A DNA stretch of 63,717 bases from Nitrospirota bacterium. Lineage in GTDB: Bacteria > Nitrospirota > Thermodesulfovibrionia > Thermodesulfovibrionales > Dissulfurispiraceae. A program made the position numbers and the translations under genes. The DNA lies in contig JBFMHE010000022.1 in NCBI GenBank assembly GCA_040752355.1, forward strand, positions 1 to 63,717, in the 5' to 3' direction. The stretch's first letter is position 1, and each line of letters opens with the position of its first letter. Below are positions 44,877 through 54,968 of the stretch, in pieces. The notes under the pieces are model-generated. The model did not search any database. It saw only the letters and a program-made list of their open reading frames with translations, and was not told the origin of the DNA.

Positions 44877-45458
44877 ATGGCACGGAATACCATCACGATT
44901 CTCGGTTTCGCGGGAAGTCTCAGGAAAGGGTCCTTCAACAAAGCGCTTCTGAGGGCGGCCGTGGAACTGGCGCCTGATGAGGCCGAGATCGAGACCTTCG
45001 ACCTCGAGGGCATTCCCGCGTACAACCAGGACCTGGAGTATGACCCGCCTGCACGGGTAAGAGAGCTCAAGGAAAAGATCAGGGCAGCGGATGCGCTGCT
45101 GATCGTCACTCCTGAATACAACTACTCGGTGCCCGGCGTGCTGAAGAACGCCATCGATTGGGCTTCCCGTCCTTACGGAGACAGCGCATTCCCCGGCAAG
45201 CCGGTCGCCGTGATGGGCGCCTCCATAGGCATGCTGGGTACTGCGCGGGCGCAGTATCATCTCAGGCAGTCCTTTGTGTTCCTCGATATGCATGCCGTAA
45301 ACCAGCCCGAGGTGATGGTACCTTTCGCGCAGGAAAAATTCGACGCAGAGGGCAGGCTTACCGACCAGACGGCAGCCGGTCTGATCCGCCAGCTGCTCCA
45401 GAACCTGGTCGCCTGGACACGGCAGCTGCAGGGAGAGGTGCTTGCGCCGCGCTCGTAG
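44877..45458 (+). CDS. NADPH-dependent FMN reductase
   Basis: 193 residues from ATG 44877 with GGGAGG 7 nt upstream. Flavodoxin-fold motifs: ILGFAGSLRKGSFNKALLRA (phosphate loop), LLIVTPEYNYSVPGVLKNA (FMN contact) and GGxG-like VMGASIGMLG. It reduces FMN, quinones or azo compounds, as in the YieF/ChrR/ArsH-type group. No regulator is attached. Confidence 0.9.
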   Translation: MARNTITILGFAGSLRKGSFNKALLRAAVELAPDEAEIETFDLEGIPAYNQDLEYDPPARVRELKEKIRAADALLIVTPEYNYSVPGVLKNAIDWASRPYGDSAFPGKPVAVMGASIGMLGTARAQYHLRQSFVFLDMHAVNQPEVMVPFAQEKFDAEGRLTDQTAAGLIRQLLQNLVAWTRQLQGEVLAPRS

Positions 45459-45574
45459 TACTGCAAAGGAAGTCCCGGCTGCGGCAATCACGCTGTTGCT
45501 GTTTGCTGCCGTTAAATTTCTTTAATGGAGGGATGCGCCGTCTTATCGTGCTTCGGGATATGGTATACTTAACC

Positions 45575-45997
45575 ATGCGGAAGGGAAAGCATAACGCGCT
45601 CATATCGATATTCATCATCTACTTCGTGCTCTATGCGGTCGCGCCTCTTTCCTATGCCTTTCCGGAAGACGAGACGTACCCTGCTGCTGCTGAACCGAGG
45701 GATGCGCAGCAGATAAGCCTCTTTCTCCATGAGCTGCTCCTTTCGAATACAGCCCCGGAGACGGACCGCCCGTCGGATGAAAGCTCCCCGGCACGCATTC
45801 TCGTCAAGAAAAAGAAGGCGCTGGTCCGGGCGAACACGATCGTCAAGCAGACAGCGACCGACTCCTGCAGCAGCGCCCTCGGCAGTACGGTTGTTCCTCC
45901 CGGGCATGCCGCCGCTGCTCTCTTCCCGGCAGAAGCCCCCGAGCCTGATAGCGGCTATCTTTCTGCAAGCTCCGGACGTTCCCCTCCCTCTCTCTAA
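45575..45997 (+). CDS. Secreted hypothetical protein
   Basis: 140 residues. N-terminal signal: KHNALISIFIIYFVLYAVAP then SYAF. The mature part is low-complexity, Ser/Pro/Ala-rich, with KKKKALVRANTIVKQ in the middle. No domain recognised. There is no ribosome site; an extended -10 (TGGTATACT, TATACT at 45564-45569) ends 5 nt before the ATG, so a leaderless transcript is likely. Confidence 0.6.
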   Translation: MRKGKHNALISIFIIYFVLYAVAPLSYAFPEDETYPAAAEPRDAQQISLFLHELLLSNTAPETDRPSDESSPARILVKKKKALVRANTIVKQTATDSCSSALGSTVVPPGHAAAALFPAEAPEPDSGYLSASSGRSPPSL

Positions 45998-46144
45998 GGT
46001 TCGTCTCACTGCATAGCTCGCCGGCCAGGCACGCTTTGCGGCATTACAGGAAGAATGCTGCGAGCAGTCCTTTATCCGGGATGCTATGCGGGTGAATCAC
46101 TGCACGACGTTCATGAGAGACGTAAATGAGAATGGAGGGACAGT

Positions 46145-46474
46145 ATGATCAATCTCAGCTTCAAACGGTCTCAGAAGACGGGCATTCTTACCCTGAGCGG
46201 CGAGCTGCTCGCCAGCTACGTCACCGATTTCAAGTCCGCGCTCATGATAGCACTGGACAACTCCGAACGGCTGATCGTCAGCTTCAAGAAAGTGACGAAG
46301 CTCGACAAAGCCTATATCCAGATGCTTTGCATTGCAATTAACATCTCGAAGTCGTTGAAGAAGCATCTCATCTTCAACAGCGACAGCCTGAAACAGAAGA
46401 TCAGGGAGCACTGCATCAACTGCTCCCCCGGGTGCAGCTTCTTCGAGAAGAGGGCCTGTCTGCTGCAGGCATAA
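46145..46474 (+). CDS. STAS-like domain protein lacking the phospho-serine
   Basis: 109 residues, GGAGGGA upstream. The anti-sigma-antagonist fold is suggested by GILTLSGELLASYVTDFKSAL, LIVSFKKVTKLDKAYIQML and LIFNSDSLKQKI. Where classic STAS proteins have D-S-S-G, here is LDKAYI, so the phosphorylatable Ser is missing. The C-terminus has CINCSPGCSFF and a further Cys. It may act as an unregulated partner or a metal-binding variant. Confidence 0.65.
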   Translation: MINLSFKRSQKTGILTLSGELLASYVTDFKSALMIALDNSERLIVSFKKVTKLDKAYIQMLCIAINISKSLKKHLIFNSDSLKQKIREHCINCSPGCSFFEKRACLLQA

Positions 46475-46566
46475 CTGAAGATGAAACGCCGGGGAGCAGG
46501 TCCTCGCCGGCATAGTCTCATTCTCTCTTGTTGCCATGCCATCTCTGCCTCCCGAGACGGCATCCT

Positions 46567-46615
46567 GGGCCGGGTCCCGTTGTGATTATACGAAAGCGGG
46601 CCCGGCCCCTTTTTT
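46567..46615 (+). terminator. Rho-independent terminator after the STAS gene
   Basis: gggccgggtcccg and cgggcccggccc form a GC-rich stem with one bulge around a 20-nt AT-rich loop, followed by tttttt. Confidence 0.75.
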
Positions 46616-46648
46616 GTCCTCCGCGTATGATACAATTGGGTTGGCCCC

Positions 46649-47270
46649 ATGCAAAAGCACGAGAACCGCGTCCTGATACTCTTCGCCCACCCGGCGCTGC
46701 AGAAGTCGCGCGTGAATAAACAGTTGCTGCGCGCTGCTCAAGGAATGGCAGGACCTCGTCCTGGCGCACCGGTGGGCTTACGGCAAAGAGGGAGTGGCCC
46801 TCAAGGGAAAAAGGCTGCTGAGCGCCGTTTCTACGGGAGGCAGGGAGTCGCTGTTCAAAAAAGAGGGCTTCAACCGCTTTACCATCAGAGAGTTCCTGGC
46901 CCCTGTCAACCAGCTCGCCCGTATCTGCGGCATGGAGTACCTGCCGCCCTTTGTCGTCCACGGGACCCATGTGCTGACCGAGCCTGAAATCGCCGCCCAT
47001 GCTGCAGAGTACCGCGCCCTGGTAACGGCCCTCCGGGATAACAGGGTCGATTTCGCCGCCGCCGTCGATCTCCTGCGCAAGCTCGGCCTCAAGGTCTTCT
47101 ACGGCGACGCCTCGCGCCATGATAAAAAAAGCTACATCTCCCAGGCCCGGCAGAGGATAGAGGACCTGGAGCAGCTGCTCCTCTCGGAGCTCGACGACAG
47201 GGGAGAACACCACGATGCGGGGTGGGACACCGAGTCGATGAGAGAGGAATTCGGCAGGAGAAAGAAGTAG
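46649..47270 (+). pseudogene. Composite relic of a KefF-type oxidoreductase and KefC-type potassium efflux protein
   Basis: The ATG at 46649 gives HENRVLILFAHPALQKSRVN, the start of a KefF-like flavodoxin-fold quinone reductase. Near 46735 the frame breaks; the next frame resumes at LLKEWQDLVLAHRWAYGKEG and runs through FNRFTIREFLAP and GMEYLPPFVVHGTH, later KefF parts. The roughly 40 residues with EAYPDF and HPFYWYS-like segments are gone. After ALRDNRVDF the frame continues as LLRKLGLKVFYGDASRHD, which looks like a KefC RCK/TrkA-N domain, then jumps to a KefC-like C-terminus (GEHHDAGWDTESMREEFG). The membrane part is missing. Nonfunctional as read. Confidence 0.7.
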
Positions 47271-47280
47271 CGGAGATTGT

Positions 47281-47691
47281 ATGATACGTCGCGCCACGAG
47301 AATCACCCTCACTATTGTCGGAAGCATCTGTGTCGTGCTGGCGGTTATCGGCATATTCCTTCCCCTGGTTCCGACGACACCCTTCCTGCTGTTGGCCTCC
47401 GCCTGCTATGTGAGGGCGTCGGAAAGGCTCCATAGCCGGCTGATGGGCAACAAGCACCTCGGTCCGTACCTGAGGAATATCCAGCAGAAGCGCGGGATCC
47501 CGCTCAGAGCCAAGGTCGTCTCCATAGCGCTCATATGGGCGTCCATTCTCTTTTCCGCCTACACCGTCGAGAGCGCCGTTGCCGAGGCGGTTCTGCTTAT
47601 CGTCGGGCTATCCTTAACAGCGCTGATGCTCGCGATGAAGACGCTCAAGAAGAGCGCTCTGCATTCTCCTTCTGCTGATAATCCTCACTAA
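47281..47691 (+). CDS. DUF454 (YbaN) family membrane protein
   Basis: 136 residues, three or four membrane helices. The diagnostic segment is IGIFLPLVPTTPFLLLASAC, followed by RASERLHSRLMGNKHLGPYL. Function unknown in the family. It begins 10 nt after the kef relic. Confidence 0.88.
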   Translation: MIRRATRITLTIVGSICVVLAVIGIFLPLVPTTPFLLLASACYVRASERLHSRLMGNKHLGPYLRNIQQKRGIPLRAKVVSIALIWASILFSAYTVESAVAEAVLLIVGLSLTALMLAMKTLKKSALHSPSADNPH

Positions 47692-47719
47692 AACCTGTGG
47701 GGTCGAGCATCTTTCCCTG

Positions 47720-47748
47720 TTGACAAGTCCGAAAATCCCCCATAAAAT
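47720..47748 (+). promoter_or_regulatory. Near-consensus sigma-70 promoter giving a leaderless start
   Basis: TTGACA at 47720-47725, a 17-nt spacer, TAAAAT at 47743-47748, and only 6 nt before the ATG at 47755. The predicted start site is the A of ATG. Confidence 0.8.
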
Positions 47749-47754
47749 CGTACT

Positions 47755-48033
47755 ATGTTCTCTACCCCTCTTACCCGGCGATTCGTCTTCGCCTGTACCC
47801 TCCTCTTGCTCTTCTGGACCATCGCTGTCTGCTTTGACAGCCATAAAGACGAAGAGCTCCGCCAAAATTGTCCTCTCTGCAAAGTATCGTCCCACCTTGC
47901 AAGCTCTATAGCGGCAGGCAGCAATGCTCTCGCCCACCGCCTTGAGGCAACGGCAGCCTTTCCTCAAGCAGCCGATGCATCCTTCCGGTCGCTTTCAGTA
48001 TCTTCCTCCAACAACAAAGCCCCTCCGGCATAG
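47755..48033 (+). CDS. Small secreted hypothetical protein
   Basis: 92 residues: signal/membrane helix RRFVFACTLLLLFWTIAVCF, then NCPLCK (CxxC), and an Ala/Ser-rich tail. No Shine-Dalgarno site; its promoter sits directly on the start. Unknown function. Confidence 0.6.
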   Translation: MFSTPLTRRFVFACTLLLLFWTIAVCFDSHKDEELRQNCPLCKVSSHLASSIAAGSNALAHRLEATAAFPQAADASFRSLSVSSSNNKAPPA

Positions 48034-48155
48034 TGTTCGCTTCATTAGTACACGGCAGGAGAGCTGCTGCCGCGGTGCCCTGCAATAGAGCGGAGCACCC
48101 TGCAGCATGAGTATCGTATCAATTGTTCGGGCCGGAAGCGGGGTACCGTCGAGCT

Positions 48156-48335
48156 ATGGATCTCAAAGAGCTGCGCCAAAAAAAGAGAGCAGAGCTGAAG
48201 TATTCAAGAATCAGGTTGCACATCGATATTCTCGAGAAGTTCAAATACCTCTCGGTCGAGCTGGCCAGGTCTTCTCATGACTTGATGACGGAAGCAGCCG
48301 AGGATTTACTTAAAAAGTACGGGAAAAAGAAGTAG
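48156..48335 (+). CDS. Small ribbon-helix-helix-like protein
   Basis: 59 residues from ATG 48156. RIRLHIDILEKFKYLSVELA followed by LMTEAAEDLLKKYGKKK resembles a CopG/RHH or plasmid-type antitoxin helix pair. No toxin gene is adjacent. The ribosome site is weak, so the start is uncertain. Confidence 0.5.
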   Translation: MDLKELRQKKRAELKYSRIRLHIDILEKFKYLSVELARSSHDLMTEAAEDLLKKYGKKK

Positions 48336-48500
48336 GGGGAGAAGAGTGCCGGGAGCTTTATACGGTTTGATACTGCGGAAGCGTTCTTCTGCCCGTTTTC
48401 TCCTTCGCGAGAGGACCTTATCATTTTTCCGTTGCCTGTTCTCCCTCAAAAATGTACTATATACCCTTCGTCATGACGCTGCTGAAGAGAGATTGCTGAC

Positions 48501-50546
<2,046 letters not shown>

Positions 50547-50613
50547 TAGTGATGGAATTCCGTTATACTATTCAGGCGTGGCCGGAAGCGCCCGGCAAGG
50601 AGGGGGAAACGCC

Positions 50614-51780
50614 ATGGTGCCTAAAAGCGAAGGTGAGCTCAGGATAGAACGCCTCAGGGCGAGGCTCAGGGACAAGGGAATCGACGGAGCCCTCATCGTC
50701 TACCCTATCGATGTCTACTACTTTTCCGGGACCCGTCAGAATGCGCTCCTCTGGATCCCCTCAGAGGGAGAGCCGGTGCTCCTGGTGCGGAAGAGCTACA
50801 CCAGGGCACGCGGCGAAAGCATCATCGCGGATGTCAGGCCGATGCCCGCGAGCAGGGAGCTCCCGGCGCTCTTCAGTAAGAATATCCGGAGGATCGGGGT
50901 CACGTTCGATGTACTGCCGGTACAGCAGTACCACTTCTATTCCGGAATCCTGGCCGGATGCGAATTCGTCGATATCTCTGCTATCAACCGCGAGTTCCGC
51001 TCGATCAAGTCGCCGTGGGAGGTCGAGCAGCTGCGGTCGAGCGGCCGCAAGCTCTCCGAAGTCTTCAGCACGATCCCCTCATTTCTTGTGGCGGGAATGA
51101 GCGAGATCGATCTGGCTGCAGAGATCGAATACCGGCTGAAGAGAGCGGGGACCGACGGTCATCTCCGTATACGGGCCTTCAACCAGGACATCGTCTACCT
51201 CGCCGTTGCAGGAGAAAATGCCGCGCTCCCCGGCTGCTTCGACGGAGCGGTTGCCGGCAAAGGGCTCTCTATCGCTGCGCCCTACGGGCCGTCCAGGGAC
51301 CCTATCAAGAAACACTCGCCGGTCATTGTCGACTACGCAGGGGTCTTCAACGGCTATATCGTCGACATGACCCGCCTCTTTGTGATCGGCAGCCTTCCGG
51401 AGGAGCTGGAGCGGGCGTTCAGGGTGAGCCTCGAGATCGAGCAGTGGCTTGTCAGGAGCCTGAGACCCGGAGCGGTCGGCGAGGAGCTCTTCGCCGGAGC
51501 TGTACGGATGGCCGAATCCGCCGGTTTGGGAGAGCGCTTTATGGGATACCCGGGGGAACAGGCGAAGTTTGTAGGCCACGGTACCGGGCTCGAGCTGGAT
51601 GAGCTCCCCCTGCTCGCTCCCCGGTTTTCATCTCCCCTCGAGGCCGGTCATGTACTCGCCATCGAGCCCAAATTCGTCTTCCCGGGCCAAGGGACCGTCG
51701 GGATAGAAAACACCTATGCCCTTACCCCGGAAGGCGTCGAACGGCTCACCGATCTTCCCGATGCTATAGTGTACCTGTAG
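50614..51780 (+). CDS. Second M24 family peptidase (Xaa-Pro type)
   Basis: 388 residues from ATG 50614, with AAGGAGG 9 nt upstream. N-terminal creatinase-like domain (YYFSGTRQNALLWIPSEG), then metal ligands in VIVDYAGVFNGYIVDMTRLF, GHGTGLELDELP, AIEPKFVF and VGIENT. The HxxH region lacks the HE after GHGTGL, as in some dipeptidase branches. Paralogue of the gene at 6477. Function: proline-containing peptide turnover. Confidence 0.88.
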   Translation: MVPKSEGELRIERLRARLRDKGIDGALIVYPIDVYYFSGTRQNALLWIPSEGEPVLLVRKSYTRARGESIIADVRPMPASRELPALFSKNIRRIGVTFDVLPVQQYHFYSGILAGCEFVDISAINREFRSIKSPWEVEQLRSSGRKLSEVFSTIPSFLVAGMSEIDLAAEIEYRLKRAGTDGHLRIRAFNQDIVYLAVAGENAALPGCFDGAVAGKGLSIAAPYGPSRDPIKKHSPVIVDYAGVFNGYIVDMTRLFVIGSLPEELERAFRVSLEIEQWLVRSLRPGAVGEELFAGAVRMAESAGLGERFMGYPGEQAKFVGHGTGLELDELPLLAPRFSSPLEAGHVLAIEPKFVFPGQGTVGIENTYALTPEGVERLTDLPDAIVYL

Positions 51781-51817
51781 ACTGAATGAGCCCTCCGGGG
51801 CCCTGCGCGATGCGCCT

Positions 51818-52321
51818 CTACATGATCGGGATCACGGCATATCCCATGCTCTGGTAACCGATGAGGGAGATAAAGGTGTTGCCGACCACCTTGATCCCGG
51901 GCAGCAGTGAACTGTTATCGACCTCGAAAAGCCGCGTCGCTATGGAGCAGGCCTCGAATTTTACCCCCATCCCTTTCAGCTCGCTCACCAGCTTCCCGAG
52001 CTTCTCGAGGGATTCCCGCTTCTGTCCTTCGATGGGTTCTGCGTCCTTCGTCACGAGCCCGACAGAGACTCCCCTGAAGGCGACGATGATATCGGGCTGT
52101 ACCTTTTGTCTCTTGAGCCCCTGGTAGGTCTCTTTGATAACACTGAGATACAGAACGAGCCTGTCGGGGTCTCCGGTGTTGATATCGAAGATCGCCTTTC
52201 CAGTCCTGAGCCCTTTAAGGGCATCCCTGTCGTCGTGCTGAGCGGCTCCGGCGCCGCCAGCAAAGCCGAGAGCGATTACTACTATTGCCGCGATGATAGC
52301 TGAAAATTCCTTTACCTTCAT
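51818..52321 (-). CDS. Secreted DsrE-family protein
   Basis: 167 residues from ATG 52321 with GGAGG 4 nt upstream. A signal peptide (FSAIIAAIVVIALGFAGGAG) precedes a DsrE/DsrF-like fold: KAIFDINTGDPDRLVLYLSV, PDIIVAFRGVSVGLVTKD, and KFEACSIATRL with a single Cys. The cytosolic relatives relay sulfur; the secreted group is uncharacterised. The promoter region carries the same operator as tetR (52344-52362). Confidence 0.85.
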   Translation of the reverse strand: MKVKEFSAIIAAIVVIALGFAGGAGAAQHDDRDALKGLRTGKAIFDINTGDPDRLVLYLSVIKETYQGLKRQKVQPDIIVAFRGVSVGLVTKDAEPIEGQKRESLEKLGKLVSELKGMGVKFEACSIATRLFEVDNSSLLPGIKVVGNTFISLIGYQSMGYAVIPIM

Positions 52322-52343
52322 ACTGCCTCCATACCGCTTTATT

Positions 52344-52362
52344 AAAACGAACGCTCGTTCGC
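52344..52362. promoter_or_regulatory. TetR-type operator upstream of the DsrE gene
   Basis: aaaacgaacgctcgttcgc holds the perfect palindrome cgaacg-ct-cgttcg. It matches the palindrome at the tetR promoter (aaaacgaacattcgttc on the leftward strand), differing only at the centre and edge. Confidence 0.8.
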
Positions 52363-52382
52363 TTCTGCGATCAATAAAATGC

Positions 52383-52973
52383 TTAGTCATGCGCAATCCC
52401 TCTCCAGCCGCAGCTCCAGACCTCCTCCAGATGCTGCTTGAGGGGCGGAGCGATAATGCCGTCCATATAGAGGTGAATCATGCGAATAGCCCCGCCGAAG
52501 AGGCCGGCAGCAGCAACCAGGGGATCCATCGGGCGTATCTCTCCCGATGCCATGCCCTCCTTCACGATATCTTTCATCAGCTCGAAAGGCCGGGAAGAGC
52601 AGATGGGCGGCTCATCCGGCATGAACTCGCGGTGCCGCGCATAGAGGATGAAGTGCATCATTTCGGGGTCGTCCTCAGCCATCTCGAAGAGGAGCTGGAT
52701 CACCGCCTGGCTCCGGTCCCGGGCGGTCGAGAGTTCTTTCATGACCACCGCCACCGCCTCGGCCATGCGCGCCACCAGGTCATCGTAGATCGCCTTGGCG
52801 ATCGCTTCCTTACCGCTGAAATAGTGGTAGATAGCGCCGATACTGATATCGGCCGCCTTCCTGATATCGTGTATGGAGGTGTTGAAATACCCTCTCTCGG
52901 CAAACAGCCTGAGGGCGGTCCTCACGATCAGTGAGCGGATATCGACGGAGCGTGCGGCTGTCCTTTCCTTCAT
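52383..52973 (-). CDS. TetR family transcriptional regulator
   Basis: 196 residues. N-terminal helix-turn-helix: TALRLFAERGYFNTSIHDIR, then ADISIGAIYHYFSGKEAIAK. The C-terminal ligand domain is of the usual length; ligand unknown. Two matching operators, at its own promoter and at the DsrE gene directly downstream, indicate autoregulation and control of that gene. Confidence 0.93.
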   Translation of the reverse strand: MKERTAARSVDIRSLIVRTALRLFAERGYFNTSIHDIRKAADISIGAIYHYFSGKEAIAKAIYDDLVARMAEAVAVVMKELSTARDRSQAVIQLLFEMAEDDPEMMHFILYARHREFMPDEPPICSSRPFELMKDIVKEGMASGEIRPMDPLVAAAGLFGGAIRMIHLYMDGIIAPPLKQHLEEVWSCGWRGIAHD

Positions 52974-52991
52974 GGTCTCGGCCTCAATTCA

Positions 52992-53037
52992 GAACGAATG
53001 TTCGTTTTATTGTAAGGAAAGTTGGGGCTCCTGTCAA
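52992..53037 (-). promoter_or_regulatory. tetR promoter with operator at the start site
   Basis: Leftward TTGACA (53037-53032), 17-nt spacer, TACAAT (53014-53009), followed at once by the operator aaaacgaacattcgttc (53008-52992), whose core aacgaa-ca-ttcgtt is a perfect palindrome. Confidence 0.8.
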
Positions 53038-53158
53038 GGAGAGAGATCGCTGCTGTCGGAAAGGGCAACACGGCAACCCGTGACATAGCGGCAATCTCAA
53101 CAAATTCAAGGTATGCATAGCGAATAAAACAACATCCCGGCCGTATGGCGTAACAGTA

Positions 53159-53175
53159 TCCGACATTTTGTCGGA
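53159..53175. promoter_or_regulatory. Palindrome, candidate enhancer site for the PEP-CTERM gene
   Basis: tccgaca-ttt-tgtcgga is a perfect 7+3+7 inverted repeat about 75-90 nt upstream of the sigma-54-like element, a normal distance for an enhancer-binding activator. The region 53040-53316 holds no gene. Confidence 0.55.
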
Positions 53176-53248
53176 AAACTTTATACTTCCAGGGCGCAGC
53201 CTTTCTGCTGAATGCTGATCTATTCATATATTCCAGATACTTATCGAG

Positions 53249-53264
53249 TGGCATGCATTGTGCA
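53249..53264 (+). promoter_or_regulatory. Sigma-54-like promoter of the PEP-CTERM gene
   Basis: TGGCATGCATTGTGCA: GG and GC separated by 10 nt, one mismatch in the -12 TTGC (GTGC). Predicted start about 53274, 43 nt before the ATG. Confidence 0.6.
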
Positions 53265-53316
53265 AACGCAAGCAAAGCGCGCTTCGAAATCCATAACTTA
53301 AGCGAAGGGAGGATGT

Positions 53317-54042
53317 ATGCGGATAGGCAAAGCAGTTCTCGTGCTCCTCGTAGTATCTCTGCTCGTTCCCGGAATGCTCCATGCAGCACGTATCGGCCTC
53401 TATGTTGACGCGGCTCCGAACATGTACGGTGCTCCCGGCTACCAATCCTGGTGGAGCAACGCGCAAAAGACGGCTGCTGCAGGGACATTCATCAACATGG
53501 CGAACAGCGCCAGCAGCAGCAATATCGGCACCACCAATTTCGATATCCGCGATGCGGTGGTCTACAACTTCGGAGACCTCGGGAAACGCCTCCACTTTAC
53601 GTATTGGATCCCGGGACAGACCGTGGCGCAGCTCCAAGGGACAGAACGGTTCAAGGTGAGCCTTTCTTATACCTGGAACGGGGCCAGCCACGACTTTTAC
53701 GATGAAGCGTTCGGATCGACATGGCTGGAGCCTGCATCATGGAAAGACCTGGATGCGGACGGTAACGGCAGCATCGATGGCGTTGTCGGCACCGCGGGGT
53801 TCGCCTGGTGGGGGGCGTACAACACGAATACACCCGAAGAGCTGGCCGAGAACCTGGATGACTGGAGCGCATACCAGGGCGATATAGCGTTCGGTGCGCT
53901 CTTTGACGGGAAAGAATATGTCCTGGCGGCCCACCACGTACTGCCGACACCCCAGGCCCCTGTCCCCGAACCCTCGACATTGGCGCTTCTGGCCGCAGGC
54001 CTGGCAGGAGTTGCAGCGTTCAGAAAAAAGCTCAGAAAGTAG
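53317..54042 (+). CDS. PEP-CTERM sorting-domain protein
   Basis: 241 residues, GGGAGG 6 nt before the ATG. Signal peptide (KAVLVLLVVSLLVPGMLHAA), a Trp/Tyr/Asn-rich beta-type body with no named domain, and a C-terminal sorting tag VPEPSTLALLAAGLAG followed by a basic end FRKKLRK. PEP-CTERM proteins are cut by an exosortase and tied to exopolysaccharide. No exosortase is in the window. Bracketed by a sigma-54-like promoter and a strong hairpin. Confidence 0.9.
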   Translation: MRIGKAVLVLLVVSLLVPGMLHAARIGLYVDAAPNMYGAPGYQSWWSNAQKTAAAGTFINMANSASSSNIGTTNFDIRDAVVYNFGDLGKRLHFTYWIPGQTVAQLQGTERFKVSLSYTWNGASHDFYDEAFGSTWLEPASWKDLDADGNGSIDGVVGTAGFAWWGAYNTNTPEELAENLDDWSAYQGDIAFGALFDGKEYVLAAHHVLPTPQAPVPEPSTLALLAAGLAGVAAFRKKLRK

Positions 54043-54066
54043 CCCGAAGCCTTTCCCTGCATGCCG

Positions 54067-54107
54067 GGAGCGGTATCCTGCCCGTACGGGCAGGATACCG
54101 CTCCTTT
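54067..54107 (+). terminator. Hairpin terminator after the PEP-CTERM gene
   Basis: A perfect 38-nt palindrome: 17-bp stem starting ggagcggtatcctgccc around gtac, then ttt. The U-run is short, but the position and stem strength support termination. Confidence 0.75.
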
Positions 54108-54245
54108 CATTGTGGCTGCCGGGTGGCTGCCGGCGCTGCCTCTATGGATTACTGGTAAAATTTAAGAAGAGGACGGGAGCGCCCGGTAAGGGTCGCATAA
54201 GGGCCACATTAATGGATAGTTCCGGGGGGATCGGGAGGAGACGGG

Positions 54246-54902
54246 ATGTTTCTTAAGGTCGGACATCGCGGAGCAAAGGCCTATGAGACCGAGAATACCC
54301 TCGCCAGCTTTCAGAGGGCGATCGAGCTGGGCGCGAATGCCGTCGAGCTCGATGTGCGGAAGACGAAGGACGGCAAGCTCGTCGTTATCCATGACGATAC
54401 CCTGAAGAGGGTCTTCGGCGAAGATATCTCTGTCAGCCAGGCGACCTTGAAGAAGCTGAAGCAGGTCACCGACGGCAGGCTCCCTGCGCTCGATGAGGCG
54501 CTGCGCTTCATCGACGGCAAGGTCGAGAAGATCCTGGTGGAGTTGAAGGAGATCGGGGACGAAAAGAAGGTCCTCGAGACCGTCACGAAAGAGGGGCTGC
54601 AGGACCGGGTGATCGTCGTCTCGTTCCACGAGGATGCGCTGTGGGAAGTAAGGGGTTTGAACAGGACGATAGAGACCGGCCTGATCTATGCAAAGCACAA
54701 GAGTCCGGTAGCCGCGGCGCTCAAGCTCGACGCCCGGTATATCGTGCCGCTCTATAGAATCGCGCACACCAGAACGATCGAGGACGCCCACAGCCATAAT
54801 CTCAAGGTAGTCGTCTGGACCATCAACACGAAGAAGGAGGTCGCAGCCTGTAAAGCCAAAGGTGTCGACGGTATCGCCAGCGACAAGCCTGACATACTCT
54901 AA
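54246..54902 (+). CDS. ugpQ: Glycerophosphodiester phosphodiesterase
   Basis: 218 residues, GGAGGAGACGGG upstream. GDPD motifs: GHRGAKAYETENTLASFQRA, NAVELDVRKTKDGKLVVIHDD, and KILVELKE. It hydrolyses glycerophosphodiesters to glycerol-3-phosphate and an alcohol. No signal peptide, so probably cytosolic. Confidence 0.94.
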   Translation: MFLKVGHRGAKAYETENTLASFQRAIELGANAVELDVRKTKDGKLVVIHDDTLKRVFGEDISVSQATLKKLKQVTDGRLPALDEALRFIDGKVEKILVELKEIGDEKKVLETVTKEGLQDRVIVVSFHEDALWEVRGLNRTIETGLIYAKHKSPVAAALKLDARYIVPLYRIAHTRTIEDAHSHNLKVVVWTINTKKEVAACKAKGVDGIASDKPDIL

Positions 54903-54968
54903 GCTCTTCGCATGCCCTCCATGTGATATCATTTCCATTATGCTGCAAGAATGAAAGGAGCGCATCAT

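Noticed and set aside
46794-47270. Treating this frame as an intact 158-residue gene
   Set aside because: Its contents are pieces of two different protein families, and the missing KefF start lies just upstream in another frame.
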